Positions 1 through 11,188 of a stretch of DNA of 64,000 bases are shown here, piece after piece (position 1 is the first letter of the stretch; each line of letters begins with the position of its first letter). The notes beneath the pieces were generated by a model. The model saw only the letters and a program-made list of their open reading frames with translations. It made no database searches and was not told the origin of the DNA. Made by a program: the position numbers and the translations under genes. Origin of the DNA: Yersinia aleksiciae (GTDB lineage Bacteria > Pseudomonadota > Gammaproteobacteria > Enterobacterales > Enterobacteriaceae); NCBI RefSeq assembly GCF_001047675.1, contig NZ_CP011975.1, forward strand, positions 1,590,073 to 1,654,072, in the 5' to 3' direction.

Positions 1-1289
1 AAGGCTATATCACCGCACGTGTCCAGTTTATACCACCTAATGCCGAGGGGGCGCTGGGCTTGGATGTCACCGAGGGATTTATTGAGGAATTTGAAAGTGA
101 TGACCCGGAATTAGACGGAGAAAAACTATTCCCAAATATGATCGGTAAGCCGCTGAATATTAGCCAACTGGACCAAGGGCTAGATCAAGCCAACCGTTTA
201 CCGTCGAACAAAGTCACCGTGGATATCTTGCCAGGAACCCTACCGGGAGGGTCAATTCTCAAACTCAGTAATATCCGCTCACAACCTTGGCATCTGACCA
301 CATCACTCGATAATTACGGTAATGAACATACTGGAAAATGGTTGAGCCGCAATACGTTCTCTTTTGATAACCCTCTTGGGTTGTCAGACTCCATTAGTTT
401 GAATATCACTGGCACCACCGATAGTCCGAAAAAAAATCATAGCCGCGCATACTCACTGTTTTATTCCGTACCCTACGGTGCATTAACCTTCAGTGGTTTT
501 GGCAGTTATTCCGAATACCTTTACCCAGTTAAATTGCAGTTTAATACCATCGAATTGCAAGGTAACACTCAGCAACATGGTTTACGCACGGATTATGTAT
601 TCTATCGTGACCAGGACCAAATCAATGGCTTAAGTGCTCAGCTAACCTATAAGCAGGCTGAGAACTATCTTGATGACCAGAAAATTTCAGTCAGCAGCCC
701 AACTCTAACGGTATTTGAACTGGGTGTTAATCACCTGCAAATCTTACCAACCGGTATATTCAACGTTAACTTCAGCATTGAGCAAGGATTAACATTGCTG
801 GGTGCCGACCAAAATCTGTCAGCCAGTTATCAGGATAGCCAATTTTCCAAAGCTAAGCTCGCCATCACTTCTAACCAATATTTCAAATTATTTGATGATT
901 TTTATCTGTTTAGCAATCAGTTCTATGGTCAATACACCCATGACCGTCTACCGGGTACCGAGTGGATCAGCATTACCGATAGCAGCGCTATTCGTGGTTT
1001 CAGTCGCAATACCCTCTCTGCTGATAATGGTTGGTACTTGCAAAATACGCTATCGCACAACATCGCTTTGGGTGATATCACCCTAACACCGCGTTTAGGC
1101 TTTGATATCGGTCGCATTCAGCAACAACAGCAAAATTGGGCCAGCGCAATGGGCATCAGCGCCGGAGCCAGTATCAATTATCACGATTTTAAATTGGATA
1201 TTGAGGTCAATCGTGGCCGGTTATTGTCTGTCACCTCACCGATAAAAGACCCGACACAAATTCTGGCGCGTTTTTCCTATTCCTTTTAA
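1..1289 (+). CDS. TpsB-family outer-membrane transporter (ShlB/FhaC/HecB type), 5' end outside window
   Basis: Partial gene. The frame is open from base 3, giving 428 visible residues, so the true start lies upstream of the window. The first visible stretch (GYITARVQF, then NAEGALGLDVTEG) looks like a POTRA domain. About 350 residues of alternating beta-strand sequence follow, ending in a terminal Phe (RFSYSF), as expected for an Omp85/TpsB barrel. The motif IRGF near residue 330 corresponds to the conserved VRGF/Y loop-6 motif of FhaC. In this family the protein secretes one partner exoprotein across the outer membrane. The TpsA gene starts 66 bp downstream on the same strand, so they most likely form an operon. 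Family assignment is firm; the substrate is inferred from the neighbour. Confidence 0.93.
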   Translation, partial: GYITARVQFIPPNAEGALGLDVTEGFIEEFESDDPELDGEKLFPNMIGKPLNISQLDQGLDQANRLPSNKVTVDILPGTLPGGSILKLSNIRSQPWHLTTSLDNYGNEHTGKWLSRNTFSFDNPLGLSDSISLNITGTTDSPKKNHSRAYSLFYSVPYGALTFSGFGSYSEYLYPVKLQFNTIELQGNTQQHGLRTDYVFYRDQDQINGLSAQLTYKQAENYLDDQKISVSSPTLTVFELGVNHLQILPTGIFNVNFSIEQGLTLLGADQNLSASYQDSQFSKAKLAITSNQYFKLFDDFYLFSNQFYGQYTHDRLPGTEWISITDSSAIRGFSRNTLSADNGWYLQNTLSHNIALGDITLTPRLGFDIGRIQQQQQNWASAMGISAGASINYHDFKLDIEVNRGRLLSVTSPIKDPTQILARFSYSF

Positions 1290-1355
1290 TTAATTCGCCG
1301 CCAATTTTCAGCATTTTTACCAACACTAGAATGTAAATATAACTGGAGATATAAA

Positions 1356-4300
1356 GTGAAAAAAAATAAGTTCAAGCTCTCTCCCGCAGGTAAATTGGCG
1401 GCCGCTATCGGTATTATTTCAGTTTCAATTGCCACCTGTTATGCCGCTGGGATGGTCGGTGCTGGTGATAATGCCCATCGACCTGATCTCAGCAAACAGA
1501 TGGGGAAAGATATTATTAATATCGTAAAACCCTCTGCGTCAGGATTATCCCATAACCAATTCCAGGAATTTAATGTGAATCGACCTGGTGCTGTATTTAA
1601 CAACTCAACGACGGGGGGAGAGTCACAACTTGCCGGTCAGTTATCAGCTAACTCAAACCTCAATGGTCAGGCCGCCAACATTATTCTTAACGAAGTCGTT
1701 GGTCGTAACCCATCATTGTTAATGGGCAAGCAGGAAGTTTTTGGTATGGCGGCTGATTATGTATTGGCTAACCCTAATGGCATTAGTTGCTTTGGTTGTG
1801 GCTTTATTAATACTAACCGTACCTCACTCGTCGTTGGTAATCCGCTAGTTGAACAAGGTGTATTACAAAGTTTTAATACTGCCAATAGTGGCAATAAACG
1901 TTTGAATATGATGGGCTCCGTCACGACTAACGGCATATTGGATTTAATCGCGCCGATGATTTATAGCGAAGCCGATATTACTGCGGGTGAAATCAATGCG
2001 CTATCTGGCCACAACCGAGTCTCCGCAGATGGCAAACTGATACAAGCCATCAATAAAAATGCAACCAAACTGGATAGTAGCTATTTAGGGGGAATGAAAG
2101 CTGGACGTATTAATTTAGTCAGCACCAGTGAAGGCAGTGGCGTAAAAATCAGCGGTAATTTGAGTGCAGCGCAAGCCATTGCGACCTCAATTGCGGGTAA
2201 TCTTGATTTACAGGCGGCTAATTTACAGGGTAATGATATTAATCTTAAAGCCAATAGTATCCGTGCATCCGGGAATCTCCAAGAGTATAAAAACGGAAAC
2301 AACACCACGCAAAGTCTGCAACAAACCAAACTGACAGGTAAAAATATTACGCTCGTTGCTAATAAGAGAAATCATCTCACAGCAACAGAAATCAAGGGTG
2401 ACAATATTTCGCTCCAGGGTGGGGATATTCTGCTAGATACCTTAACACTGACCAATAGCCAAACCAATGAATCATCTGAGGGTGGAAAGGGCGTTCTTGG
2501 CCTTGGCAAATGGAATAAATCGGAAAGTAATAGGAATATACAACAAAAAAACATTGGTACTTCTATCATTGGTGAAAATAATATATCTCTAATATCAACA
2601 GATGTAGATATAAAACTATCAGGCTCAGCGATAAAAGCAGGCAAGAATCTTTCGTTCAAAGCCAAGAAAGACCTACAACTGGAAGGTGCAATTACGGAGG
2701 ATTTGAGCCACAACAAAGGTCATGATTATGCCCATCTTTCTAAAGATATAACCTGGGATAACAAATCAGCCTCCCAAGACCTGCACAAAACCACACTTCA
2801 GGCAGGTGGAAATCTGGGCCTAACGGCAGGAGGAAAAGTCACTACCCGTGCTGCTCACGCATCGGCCGGTAATGATTTACTGATCACGGCCAACGAAGTA
2901 CAGATCAATGTACAAAAAACTATAAATCAGAAAAAAACAAGCGGAAGAAACGAACAAAACTTGGGGTTAGGCGGTATTGACCACAACAATAACGATAAAA
3001 ATGCGGAAACCAGTCACCGCTCCGAAATAACGGCAAACGGCAATATTCTTATTACTGGCAATAAAGGTGTCGCCATTACCGGCAGCAAAGTAAAAGCCGC
3101 TAAAGATGGTTATGTCCAAGCGGAGCAAGGTGGTATTAAGATTGATAATGCTATCAGCACCACCACCACTAAAATTGATGAGCGTACTGGGGTTGCCTTT
3201 AATATTACTGGCAGTTCCCATAAAGCGAATAACAGTGATGAAAAAATTACCGGTAGTGAGTTGGCGTCAGAAGCCAATCTAAAAATAGTGAGTAAAGATA
3301 ATGTCGATGTGATTGGCAGCCTGGTAAAAAGTGCTGGCGAACTGGGCATTGAAACACTCGGTGAAATCAATGTTAAGGCCGCAGTAGAGCAGCAGAAAAT
3401 TGATGAGCAAAAAACGCAGTTAATTATTGAAGGCTTTACCAGTGATGATGATAAAAATCAGTATAAGGCGGGGATAAAACTCGAGCATACCAGTGAAAGT
3501 GAAAAAATGGACAGAGTCACACATCATGGTGCAACCCTTGAAGGGGGGTCAATAAAACTGGAGGCCGATAAAGATATTACGTTCACCGGTTCAACTATTG
3601 TAACCACCCAAGGCGATGCGGATATTAAAGGTGAAAACGTCTCATTCGTGGCAGCACAAGACACCCTCACCAGCAATAAAGAGAAAGAGACCATCGGTAT
3701 TGATGCCCACTATACCGGCGGGATGGATAAAGCGGGTAGTGGTGCAAATGTCAGTTATGAAGAGACCCAAACAACCGCCGATAATTCAACCGCGGTGGTA
3801 TCTGGCTCACAGGTAGCGGGCAACCTGAATATCACTGCCTCTAAAGACGTCACCAATCAAGGAAGCGACCATAAAGTGGATGGTGCTTATCAAGTACAGG
3901 GCGAAAATATCCAGAACCTGGCAGCAGAGAACCGCGAGAAAACCAATACCACCACCACCCAGATTGATGTCGGTTATGGTGCCAATATTGACTATAGTAA
4001 GGTTACCCGCCCTGTTGAAGATGTCATAAAAAATGTACAAGATGAAAATATTGGCGGCATGATGGAAGCGACAGACAACATCGGTACACCTGACGTCGGG
4101 ATAGATCTCTATGCCAAAGGGAGTACCAAAGAGACCACGTTCAATAACACCCAATCGGTCGGGACATCAATACAAGGCGGCAGCATCGTGCTTAGCGCCA
4201 CCGATGAAGTCAAAGATCAAGGGACAAAATATCAGGCAGATAAAGGGTCAATTACCCTGAATGCAGGCAGCCATATTTCAGAGGCCGCTGTTAATCGTGT

Positions 4301-6179
4301 TGAGCAACAAACTAAAGAGACCTTTGGTGAAGCAGACATTCGGGTTGCTACCAGTACAGGCAGTGATATTTCCGTTGATGGTAAGGGGAAAGGTGGATCT
4401 AAAAATCATCGCGTCAACGGTGAGATTGCGCAGGTTGGCAGCATGAATGCCACTAATGGTATCAATATTAACGTGAGTAACGATGCGACTTATCAAGGCA
4501 CCAATATCAACGCAGGAACCGGGAAAACAACGATCAATGCAGGCGGTAATGTTCACTTTGATCAAGCGACCCATCTTGCCAGTGAAAACCACAATAACGT
4601 TGATGCCGATGCCAAAATCAATTTCGGCACGACTCCTGGCAACAAAGAGTTTGGCGCGGGATTAGGTGGTGGTAACAGTCAGGGGCAAAACAACATGTCT
4701 ATTGCCCAAGTCAGCAATATTCAGGGAGAGCAAGGCGTTGAACTGAACGCAGGGCAGGATCTGACACTGACTGGCACATCATTTGGCAGCAAGGAAAAGC
4801 CCACTGGCGATATTCTGCTCACGGCAGGCGGGAAAGTGGATATGCAAGCCGCACAATCACACTCATCCAAACAAGATATGACTTGGTCAGCTAGCGCCAA
4901 TGCAAGTGCTAGTAAAAGTAGCAGTAAAGAAAAAAATGGCAAAGGTCTGGGGGCTGGGTTGGAAGTCAAGGTCGAGAACACCGATGAATCTGTCACTAAA
5001 CATCAGGGAAGCGTTATCAATAGTAATGGGACCTTGACGATAAAAGTGGACAGTAATGATGAACAAGCTATTCATCTACAGAACGCCAATATCACTAGCC
5101 AGAAAACTGTTCTGACAGCCAACAATGGTGGCATCTTACTGGAGTCAGCGCAGGATAAAGAGCACAAAAATAACTGGGGCGTTAACATCGCTGCGAATGC
5201 GAGTCAGAACACCTCCGTCAATAAGGATGACAAAGGCATAGTTGATAGAAATAGCCGCGAGAAGATACATGATATCGGCGCAAAATTAGCTGTTGGCGTT
5301 GATAAACTGGACTCTATCACCCAACAAAATACCCAGATCAACAGCTCTGACGTTGTTCTGAACAGTGCAAAAGATACCGAGCTGGCTGGCGCTATCATCG
5401 CCGCTAATAATATTAATGGCACTATTGGCGGTGACCTAAAAGTCCAAAGTCGTACCGATGAGCTGTACAAAACCAATGTCAATGTCGCACTGGGTGCCGG
5501 CCACAGTAACGGCAAGCAAGACAGCATGATTAACCAGTTAGCCAGTGCCAGCCCGATTGGTGAAGATAAAATCAAGAAAAAATTAGATACAAAGTCCAAC
5601 AAATTGTTCGACAAGGTCAAAAAACAATATGACCAGATCTCAAGCAAATTCACCACCAAAGAAGAGGATAACGTCAAACTCGTCAGCTATACCAACGACG
5701 GAAAAAAAGTGACATTAGACGAATCAAAGGATGAAGAAGAAACCAAAGATAAATGGTGGCAAAAAGGCGCGAAAAACGTCGGGAAGAAAGTCAAAAGTAA
5801 CGTTCAGGAAGATCAGGTCAAAGGGGGGAGTGGGAGTGCCAAAATTGATGTTAACGTGGTTGAGAACAACGCCGTTGAGGCACAATCAGCCATTAGCGGT
5901 AAGCAGAGTGTCAACCTAAACGTTAAGGGTAAAACGCATTTGATTGGTGGAGAAATATCCAATAAAAACAGTGATGTTTCGTTGAAAACCAATGGCCTTG
6001 AGTTACAAGATATTGAGGGTAAACACACCGAAGGCGGGGCCAGAGTGAGTGGTTCTTCCTCCTTCGCCGGTGTTATTGGGGATGGTTTCAGCGACATTAC
6101 AGACGGCAAAATACCGCTGATCAGCGCTCAGGGTGGCTCTGAGCAAAAAAATGCAGTCTCGGGGATAACGCGAGGCTAA
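1356..6179 (+). CDS. TpsA-family filamentous haemagglutinin/haemolysin-like exoprotein
   Basis: 1607 residues with a GTG start behind CTGGAGAT. Residues 1-30 form an extended signal peptide (MKKNKFKL, then a hydrophobic stretch ending CYA). The TPS secretion domain covers about residues 40-270, with NPNGI and a CFGC cysteine pair. The rest is beta-helical haemagglutinin repeats rich in G, N, T, K and S. The partner transporter lies immediately upstream. There is no DUF637 region, no pretoxin boundary and no recognisable C-terminal toxin: the last residues (AVSGITRG) simply end the repeat region. A VENN string occurs near residue 1505, but it lies inside repeat sequence and is not followed by a toxin domain. 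Likely role is secreted or surface adhesin/haemolysin-like exoprotein; the actual activity cannot be read from sequence. Confidence 0.9.
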   Translation: MKKNKFKLSPAGKLAAAIGIISVSIATCYAAGMVGAGDNAHRPDLSKQMGKDIINIVKPSASGLSHNQFQEFNVNRPGAVFNNSTTGGESQLAGQLSANSNLNGQAANIILNEVVGRNPSLLMGKQEVFGMAADYVLANPNGISCFGCGFINTNRTSLVVGNPLVEQGVLQSFNTANSGNKRLNMMGSVTTNGILDLIAPMIYSEADITAGEINALSGHNRVSADGKLIQAINKNATKLDSSYLGGMKAGRINLVSTSEGSGVKISGNLSAAQAIATSIAGNLDLQAANLQGNDINLKANSIRASGNLQEYKNGNNTTQSLQQTKLTGKNITLVANKRNHLTATEIKGDNISLQGGDILLDTLTLTNSQTNESSEGGKGVLGLGKWNKSESNRNIQQKNIGTSIIGENNISLISTDVDIKLSGSAIKAGKNLSFKAKKDLQLEGAITEDLSHNKGHDYAHLSKDITWDNKSASQDLHKTTLQAGGNLGLTAGGKVTTRAAHASAGNDLLITANEVQINVQKTINQKKTSGRNEQNLGLGGIDHNNNDKNAETSHRSEITANGNILITGNKGVAITGSKVKAAKDGYVQAEQGGIKIDNAISTTTTKIDERTGVAFNITGSSHKANNSDEKITGSELASEANLKIVSKDNVDVIGSLVKSAGELGIETLGEINVKAAVEQQKIDEQKTQLIIEGFTSDDDKNQYKAGIKLEHTSESEKMDRVTHHGATLEGGSIKLEADKDITFTGSTIVTTQGDADIKGENVSFVAAQDTLTSNKEKETIGIDAHYTGGMDKAGSGANVSYEETQTTADNSTAVVSGSQVAGNLNITASKDVTNQGSDHKVDGAYQVQGENIQNLAAENREKTNTTTTQIDVGYGANIDYSKVTRPVEDVIKNVQDENIGGMMEATDNIGTPDVGIDLYAKGSTKETTFNNTQSVGTSIQGGSIVLSATDEVKDQGTKYQADKGSITLNAGSHISEAAVNRVEQQTKETFGEADIRVATSTGSDISVDGKGKGGSKNHRVNGEIAQVGSMNATNGININVSNDATYQGTNINAGTGKTTINAGGNVHFDQATHLASENHNNVDADAKINFGTTPGNKEFGAGLGGGNSQGQNNMSIAQVSNIQGEQGVELNAGQDLTLTGTSFGSKEKPTGDILLTAGGKVDMQAAQSHSSKQDMTWSASANASASKSSSKEKNGKGLGAGLEVKVENTDESVTKHQGSVINSNGTLTIKVDSNDEQAIHLQNANITSQKTVLTANNGGILLESAQDKEHKNNWGVNIAANASQNTSVNKDDKGIVDRNSREKIHDIGAKLAVGVDKLDSITQQNTQINSSDVVLNSAKDTELAGAIIAANNINGTIGGDLKVQSRTDELYKTNVNVALGAGHSNGKQDSMINQLASASPIGEDKIKKKLDTKSNKLFDKVKKQYDQISSKFTTKEEDNVKLVSYTNDGKKVTLDESKDEEETKDKWWQKGAKNVGKKVKSNVQEDQVKGGSGSAKIDVNVVENNAVEAQSAISGKQSVNLNVKGKTHLIGGEISNKNSDVSLKTNGLELQDIEGKHTEGGARVSGSSSFAGVIGDGFSDITDGKIPLISAQGGSEQKNAVSGITRG

Positions 6180-6210
6180 AACTCCCCCCTAATCCCGCTA
6201 AACGCGGATT

Positions 6211-6252
6211 AAAAAAGGAGGTCTCCATTGCTGGTGACCTCCTTTTTCTTTT
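6211..6252. terminator. Bidirectional terminator between tpsA and metH
   Basis: Inverted repeat AAAAAGGAGGTC ... GACCTCCTTTTT with a 12-nt loop, flanked by A and T runs on both sides. It serves the convergent tpsA (+) and metH (-) transcripts. Confidence 0.85.
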
Positions 6253-6273
6253 ATAGAATCATCGAGTTAGGCG

Positions 6274-9200
6274 TTAGTCCGCGTCATAACCCAGATTCGG
6301 GGCTAACCAGCGCTCAACCTCGGCCACAGGCATCCCTTTACGGGCGGCATAGTCCTCCACCTGATCCCGCTGAATCTGCGCCACGGCAAAGTACTTACTC
6401 TCTGGATGGCTGAAATACCAGCCCGATACCGATGCCCCCGGCCACATGGCGAAAGACTCGGTCAGCTTCATTCCGGTGTGAGTTTCCACATCCAGCAACT
6501 GCCAGATTTGGCCTTTTTCCGTGTGTTCTGGGCAGGCCGGATAGCCTGGTGCTGGGCGGATGCCCTGATAATTCTCGCGCACCAGCTCTTCGTTACTCAG
6601 ATTTTCATTGGGCGAGAAGCCCCAATACACTTTGCGCACCCGCTCATGCAGATATTCTGCAAAGGCTTCCGCCAGACGATCTGACAGTGCCTTAATCATG
6701 ATTTTGTTGTAGTCATCATGTTGAGCATCATAGGCGTCGGCCAGTGCATCCTCTTCCAAGCCGCCGGTGACGGCAAAGGCACCGAAGTAATCCGCTTTGC
6801 CACTGGATTTGGGGGCAACATAATCAGCCAGACAGTAGTTAGGGAAGTCTGTTTTCTCAGTTTGCTGGCGCAGATGATGACTGACCACCAGCACTTCGTC
6901 GCGCCGCTCATCACGGTAAATCTCGATATCATCACCGACACTGTTGGCCGGGAACAAACCCACCACCCCTTTCGGGTGCAGCAAACCTTCCGCCGACAGC
7001 TTATCCAGCAGCTCATTCGCATCAGCAAAGACTCGCTTGGCCTCTTCACCGACCACTTCATCTTCCAGAATTCGTGGATACTTGCCCGCCAGCGACCAAG
7101 TCATAAAGAATGGCGTCCAATCGATGTAATTACGCAAGGTTTCAATACTGGCTTCCACCACCTGTACACCGAGTTTGTGCGCGACAGGTGGCGTGTAGTT
7201 TTCCCAATCGATGACGGTGTGGTTCGCCCGCGCGACAGGCAAACTGACCGGTGGGGTTCGCGGTTTTTTACGGGCATGTTGAATACGGACGGTCTCATAC
7301 TCTTTGCGAGTTTTCGCCACAAAATCATCACGTTGAGTATCAGATAGCAGCGCGGACACTACGCCAACACTGCGCGAAGCGTTAGAAACGTAGGTGGTCG
7401 AGCCGCTGTAGTTCTGCTCGATTTTCACTGCGGTATGGGCTTTGGAGGTGGTCGCACCGCCGATCAGCAGTGGCAGCGTAAAGCCTTGACGTTCCATCTC
7501 TTTCGCCACGTTAACCATCTCATCCAGCGACGGGGTAATCAGGCCAGATAAGCCGATGATATCCACTTTCTCTTCCCGCGCCGTCCGTAGGATTTTTTCG
7601 GTTGGCACCATCACGCCCAAATCGATAATTTGGTAGTTATTACACTGCAACACCACGCCAACGATATTTTTACCGATATCATGGACATCGCCTTTCACCG
7701 TCGCCAGCAGGATTTTACCTGCCGTCGTTCCTTTCTGTTTGCTGGCTTCGATATAAGGTTCGAGATAGGCCACCGCCTGTTTCATCACCCTAGCTGATTT
7801 CACCACCTGCGGCAGGAACATTTTCCCCTCGCCAAACAGGTCACCAACCACATTCATCCCGGCCATCAAAGGCCCTTCGATCACCTCAATGGGACGATCA
7901 GCCTGCTGGCGGGCCTCTTCAGTATCCAGCTCAATAAATTCGGTAATCCCTTTCACCAGTGAGTACTCGAGGCGCTTCACCACTGGCCAGCCGCGCCATT
8001 CCGCTTGCTGAATCGCCACTTCACCACTTTTGTTGCTGCGGTATTTCTCGGCCAGATCCAGCAAGCGCTCGGTGCTGTCACTGCGGCGGTTGAGAATGAC
8101 GTCCTCAACCGCATCCCGCAGCTCATCAGACAGATCATCATAAATCGCCAACTGACCGGCGTTCACGATCCCCATGTCCATGCCGTTACGAATCGCGTAA
8201 TAGAGGAACACCGCGTGGATCGCTTCACGTACCGGGTCATTACCACGAAAGGAGAAGGAGACGTTGGAGACGCCGCCGGAGATCATCGCATGGGGTAGCT
8301 CGGCTTTGATATCGGCGCAGGCTTCAATAAAATCAACGGCATAGTTGTTATGCTCTTCAATCCCAGTCGCCACGGCAAAAATATTGGGGTCGAAAATAAT
8401 ATCTTCCGGCGGGAAGCCCACCGTTTCAGTCAAAATCTTATAGGCGCGGCGGCAAATCTCGATTTTACGGGCGCGGGTATCCGCCTGCCCCGCTTCATCA
8501 AACGCCATCACCACCATGGCGGCCCCATAACGGCGAACCAGTTTGGCATGATGAATAAAAGCTTCTTCGCCCTCTTTCATTGAGATGGAGTTGACGATGC
8601 CTTTGCCCTGAATGCATTTCAGCCCTTTCTCGATCACCTCCCACTTCGAGGAGTCGATCATGATTGGCACACGTGCAATATCCGGCTCACCAGCAATCAG
8701 GTTGAGGAAGCGCACCATGGCCGCTTCTGCGTCCAGCATGCCCTCATCCATATTGATGTCGATGATCTGCGCGCCGCTGGTGACTTGCTGAAGAGCCACT
8801 TCCAGCGCTTCATCGTATTTATCTTCTTTTATCAGCCGTTTGAAGCGGGCAGAGCCGGTAACGTTGGTGCGCTCGCCGACGTTAACAAACAGCGTATTGG
8901 CATCGATGGTCAGCGGCTCCAACCCCGCCAAACGGCAGGCGACCGGAATATCGGGCAACTGGCGTGGCGGTACGCCAGCCACGGCTTTAGCCATCGCTGC
9001 AATGTGCCGTGGGGTCGTGCCGCAGCAACCGCCGACAATATTCAGGAATCCGGCACGTGCCCACTCGCCAATGTGATCAGCCATCTCTTTGGCGTCGAGA
9101 TCGTATTCACCAAAGGCATTCGGCAAACCGGCATTAGGGTGCGCACTGACATAATATTCAGAGATGCGCGATAGCTCCGCGACATATTGGCGTAGCTCAT

Positions 9201-9969
9201 CTGGCCCCAAAGCACAGTTCAGACCAAAGGAGAGCGGCTTGACGTGGCGCAGGGAGTTATAAAACGCTTCGGTGGTTTGGCCTGACAATGTGCGGCCCGA
9301 GGCATCGGTAATGGTGCCCGAAATCATCACCGGCAGCAGCACGCCCATGGCTTCAAATTCAGATTCGACGGCAAAGGTGGCCGCTTTGGCATTCAGGGTA
9401 TCGAAGACGGTTTCAATCATAATCAGATCGGCACCGCCCTCAATCAGGGCGCGAGTTGACTCGCGATAAGCCTCGACCAATTGATCGAAACTGACGTTAC
9501 GGAACGCCGGATCGTTTACTTTAGGGGAGATAGACGCGGTGCGGTTGGTCGGGCCAAGCACCCCAGCCACATAGCGTGGTTTGTCAGGTGTGCGGGCCGT
9601 CCATTCATCGGCGCAGATGCGGGCCAGACGGGCGGCTTCATAGTTGATTTCCGCCGACAGCGACTCCATCTGGTAATCTGCCATCGCAATAGTGGTGGAG
9701 TTAAATGTATTGGTTTCGAGAATATCAGCGCCCGCTTCCAAATAGGCATTGTGGATGGCGGTAATCACTTCCGGTTTAGAAAGCACCAGTAAGTCATTGT
9801 TACCTTTCAGATCACTGGGCCAATCGGCAAAGCGCGCGCCACGGTAATCCGCCTCTTCCAGCCGATAGCTCTGGATCATGGTGCCCATGCCGCCGTCCAG
9901 CACCAAAATCCGTTGTGCCAGTTGCTGATGTAACTCCTTAACCTTATTCTTTGTTGCTGTATCCACCAC
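6274..9969 (-). CDS. metH: Cobalamin-dependent methionine synthase
   Basis: Transfers a methyl group from 5-methyl-THF to homocysteine through methylcobalamin. Domains run in family order: homocysteine-binding ([10 protein letters not shown] at the N-terminus; zinc ligands in GLNCALG and GGCCGTTP), pterin-binding ([11 protein letters not shown]), cobalamin-binding ([14 protein letters not shown], whose His is the lower cobalt ligand) and the C-terminal AdoMet activation domain ([12 protein letters not shown]). I prefer the GTG at 9969, preceded by AAAGAGG at good spacing, giving 1231 residues; ATG codons at 10011 and 9999 would add 14 or 10 residues but lack a Shine-Dalgarno sequence. E. coli MetH has 1227 residues. 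The gene is monocistronic, convergent with tpsA and divergent from iclR. Confidence 0.97.
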   Translation of the reverse strand: MVDTATKNKVKELHQQLAQRILVLDGGMGTMIQSYRLEEADYRGARFADWPSDLKGNNDLLVLSKPEVITAIHNAYLEAGADILETNTFNSTTIAMADYQMESLSAEINYEAARLARICADEWTARTPDKPRYVAGVLGPTNRTASISPKVNDPAFRNVSFDQLVEAYRESTRALIEGGADLIMIETVFDTLNAKAATFAVESEFEAMGVLLPVMISGTITDASGRTLSGQTTEAFYNSLRHVKPLSFGLNCALGPDELRQYVAELSRISEYYVSAHPNAGLPNAFGEYDLDAKEMADHIGEWARAGFLNIVGGCCGTTPRHIAAMAKAVAGVPPRQLPDIPVACRLAGLEPLTIDANTLFVNVGERTNVTGSARFKRLIKEDKYDEALEVALQQVTSGAQIIDINMDEGMLDAEAAMVRFLNLIAGEPDIARVPIMIDSSKWEVIEKGLKCIQGKGIVNSISMKEGEEAFIHHAKLVRRYGAAMVVMAFDEAGQADTRARKIEICRRAYKILTETVGFPPEDIIFDPNIFAVATGIEEHNNYAVDFIEACADIKAELPHAMISGGVSNVSFSFRGNDPVREAIHAVFLYYAIRNGMDMGIVNAGQLAIYDDLSDELRDAVEDVILNRRSDSTERLLDLAEKYRSNKSGEVAIQQAEWRGWPVVKRLEYSLVKGITEFIELDTEEARQQADRPIEVIEGPLMAGMNVVGDLFGEGKMFLPQVVKSARVMKQAVAYLEPYIEASKQKGTTAGKILLATVKGDVHDIGKNIVGVVLQCNNYQIIDLGVMVPTEKILRTAREEKVDIIGLSGLITPSLDEMVNVAKEMERQGFTLPLLIGGATTSKAHTAVKIEQNYSGSTTYVSNASRSVGVVSALLSDTQRDDFVAKTRKEYETVRIQHARKKPRTPPVSLPVARANHTVIDWENYTPPVAHKLGVQVVEASIETLRNYIDWTPFFMTWSLAGKYPRILEDEVVGEEAKRVFADANELLDKLSAEGLLHPKGVVGLFPANSVGDDIEIYRDERRDEVLVVSHHLRQQTEKTDFPNYCLADYVAPKSSGKADYFGAFAVTGGLEEDALADAYDAQHDDYNKIMIKALSDRLAEAFAEYLHERVRKVYWGFSPNENLSNEELVRENYQGIRPAPGYPACPEHTEKGQIWQLLDVETHTGMKLTESFAMWPGASVSGWYFSHPESKYFAVAQIQRDQVEDYAARKGMPVAEVERWLAPNLGYDAD

Positions 9970-10103
9970 TGCCGCCTCTTTACCCTGTTGTCTTGCCATT
10001 ATCCGACGCATCTATTTTTTGCGATTTGTACGTATCAGACATGCTGCAAAAATAAACCATTCGACATACCCGTCTGACATCCTAGCACAAGTTACTCGCG
10101 TTA

Positions 10104-10132
10104 TGAGTCCACTCACAGTTGAGACTTTTTCA
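10104..10132. promoter_or_regulatory. Candidate MetR-type site upstream of metH
   Basis: A perfect dyad TGAGTCCACTCA (10104-10115) is followed by TGAG-N5-TTCA (10120-10132), one mismatch from the MetR half-site pair TGAA-N5-TTCA. It lies about 150 bp upstream of the chosen metH start in the metH-iclR divergent region. MetR control of metH is established in E. coli; the match here is suggestive only. Confidence 0.35.
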
Positions 10133-10186
10133 GGTAGAAAACCTAACTCATCGGATGAGCGTTTTTTGGGGTTTGCATGCATAATT

Positions 10187-10207
10187 GAAAAACGAAAATG
10201 AATTCCA
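10187..10207. promoter_or_regulatory. Putative IclR operator at iclR (autoregulation)
   Basis: A 21-bp element beginning GAAAAACGAAAA and ending ATTCCA matches 17 of 21 positions with the element at 16201-16221 upstream of aceB. It lies 25-45 bp before the iclR start codon. IclR represses both aceBAK and its own gene in E. coli, so a shared sequence at these two promoters is the expected pattern. Confidence 0.65.
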
Positions 10208-10231
10208 TAAGAATAAAGAAGAGGCTAATTT

Positions 10232-11071
10232 ATGGCGTTACCGATTCCAATTAAGCGAGGCAAGAAACCCAAGGCAGCCGCGCAAACAATGCCTGCGGTA
10301 ACAGGTCAGGTTCAGTCACTGACGCGCGGGCTTAAATTACTGGAATATATTTCCGAAGCGCAAGGAAGTGTGGCATTGACGGATTTGGCCCAACAGGCGG
10401 GTTTGCCGAACTCCACCACCCATCGATTGCTGACCACCATGCAACAGCAGGGTTTTGTCCGTCAGGTGGGGGATTTAGGACTTTGGACCATGGGTTCTCA
10501 TGCTTTTATTGTCGGCAGTAGTTTTTTGCAGAGCCGTAATTTATTGGCCATGGTTCACCCGATGTTGCGCCGTTTGATGGATGAATCCGGCGAGACGGTG
10601 AATCTGGCGGTGCTGGATCACAGTGATTATCAGGCGATTATTATCGATCAGGTGCAGTGTACGGCGCTGATGCGGATGTCCGCCCCTATTGGCGGTAAGC
10701 TGCCTATGCATGCTTCCGGAGCTGGTAAAGCCTTTCTCTCCACCCTGAGCGACGATCAGTTGGTGCAGCTGTTACATAAGAAAGGGCTGCACGCCTACAC
10801 TCAGCATACCCGTACCAATCCGGCCAGTTTGAAGGAGAATTTAGCGCTGATTCGTAAGCAAGGGTATTCGTTTGATGATGAAGAGCATGCCCTCGGCCTG
10901 CGTTGTATCGCCGCCTGCCTGTTCGATGAACACCACGAAGCCTTCGCCGCGATCTCCATCTCCGGTCCGGTATCGCGCATCACCGACGATCGCGTGACTG
11001 AATTGGGCGCACTGGTCATCCACGCCGCGAAAGAGATCACCCAATCCTACGGGGGTGGGAGCCGTGGTTAG
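10232..11071 (+). CDS. iclR: Glyoxylate bypass operon repressor IclR
   Basis: 279-residue IclR-family regulator. The N-terminal winged helix-turn-helix covers about residues 25-90 (VQSLTRGLKLLEYI, then LTDLAQQAGLPNSTTHRLL). The C-terminal effector-binding domain covers about residues 105-270, with the family signature around GLRCIAACLFDEHHEAFAAIS. E. coli IclR has 274 residues. In that species it represses aceBAK and senses glyoxylate and pyruvate. The gene faces aceK convergently and is divergent from metH, as in E. coli without arpA. The 21-bp element just upstream of the start suggests autorepression. Confidence 0.95.
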   Translation: MALPIPIKRGKKPKAAAQTMPAVTGQVQSLTRGLKLLEYISEAQGSVALTDLAQQAGLPNSTTHRLLTTMQQQGFVRQVGDLGLWTMGSHAFIVGSSFLQSRNLLAMVHPMLRRLMDESGETVNLAVLDHSDYQAIIIDQVQCTALMRMSAPIGGKLPMHASGAGKAFLSTLSDDQLVQLLHKKGLHAYTQHTRTNPASLKENLALIRKQGYSFDDEEHALGLRCIAACLFDEHHEAFAAISISGPVSRITDDRVTELGALVIHAAKEITQSYGGGSRG

Positions 11072-11154
11072 GGATGTAATGTAATGAAAAATAGCGTTAA
11101 ATTTTGTCGATCGGTGACCGAGAGGTTCAGTGCTCGAAGGGTTTACCGCACCTA

Positions 11155-11188
11155 GGGGCACTCCGGCGGCTCACGCCGCTACGACCCC
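11155..11188. repeat. REP-like palindrome between iclR and aceK
   Basis: Dyad GGGG...GGCGGC-TCAC-GCCG...CCCC in the 214-bp convergent gap. There is no clear U-tract, so it looks like a dispersed palindromic (REP-like) unit or a 3'-end-stabilising hairpin rather than a standard terminator. Confidence 0.4.

Noticed and set aside
5840..5880. VENN tetrapeptide in the first TpsA as a CDI toxin boundary
   Set aside because: It lies in repeat sequence with no pretoxin or toxin domain after it and no immunity gene follows; the next gene is convergent metH.
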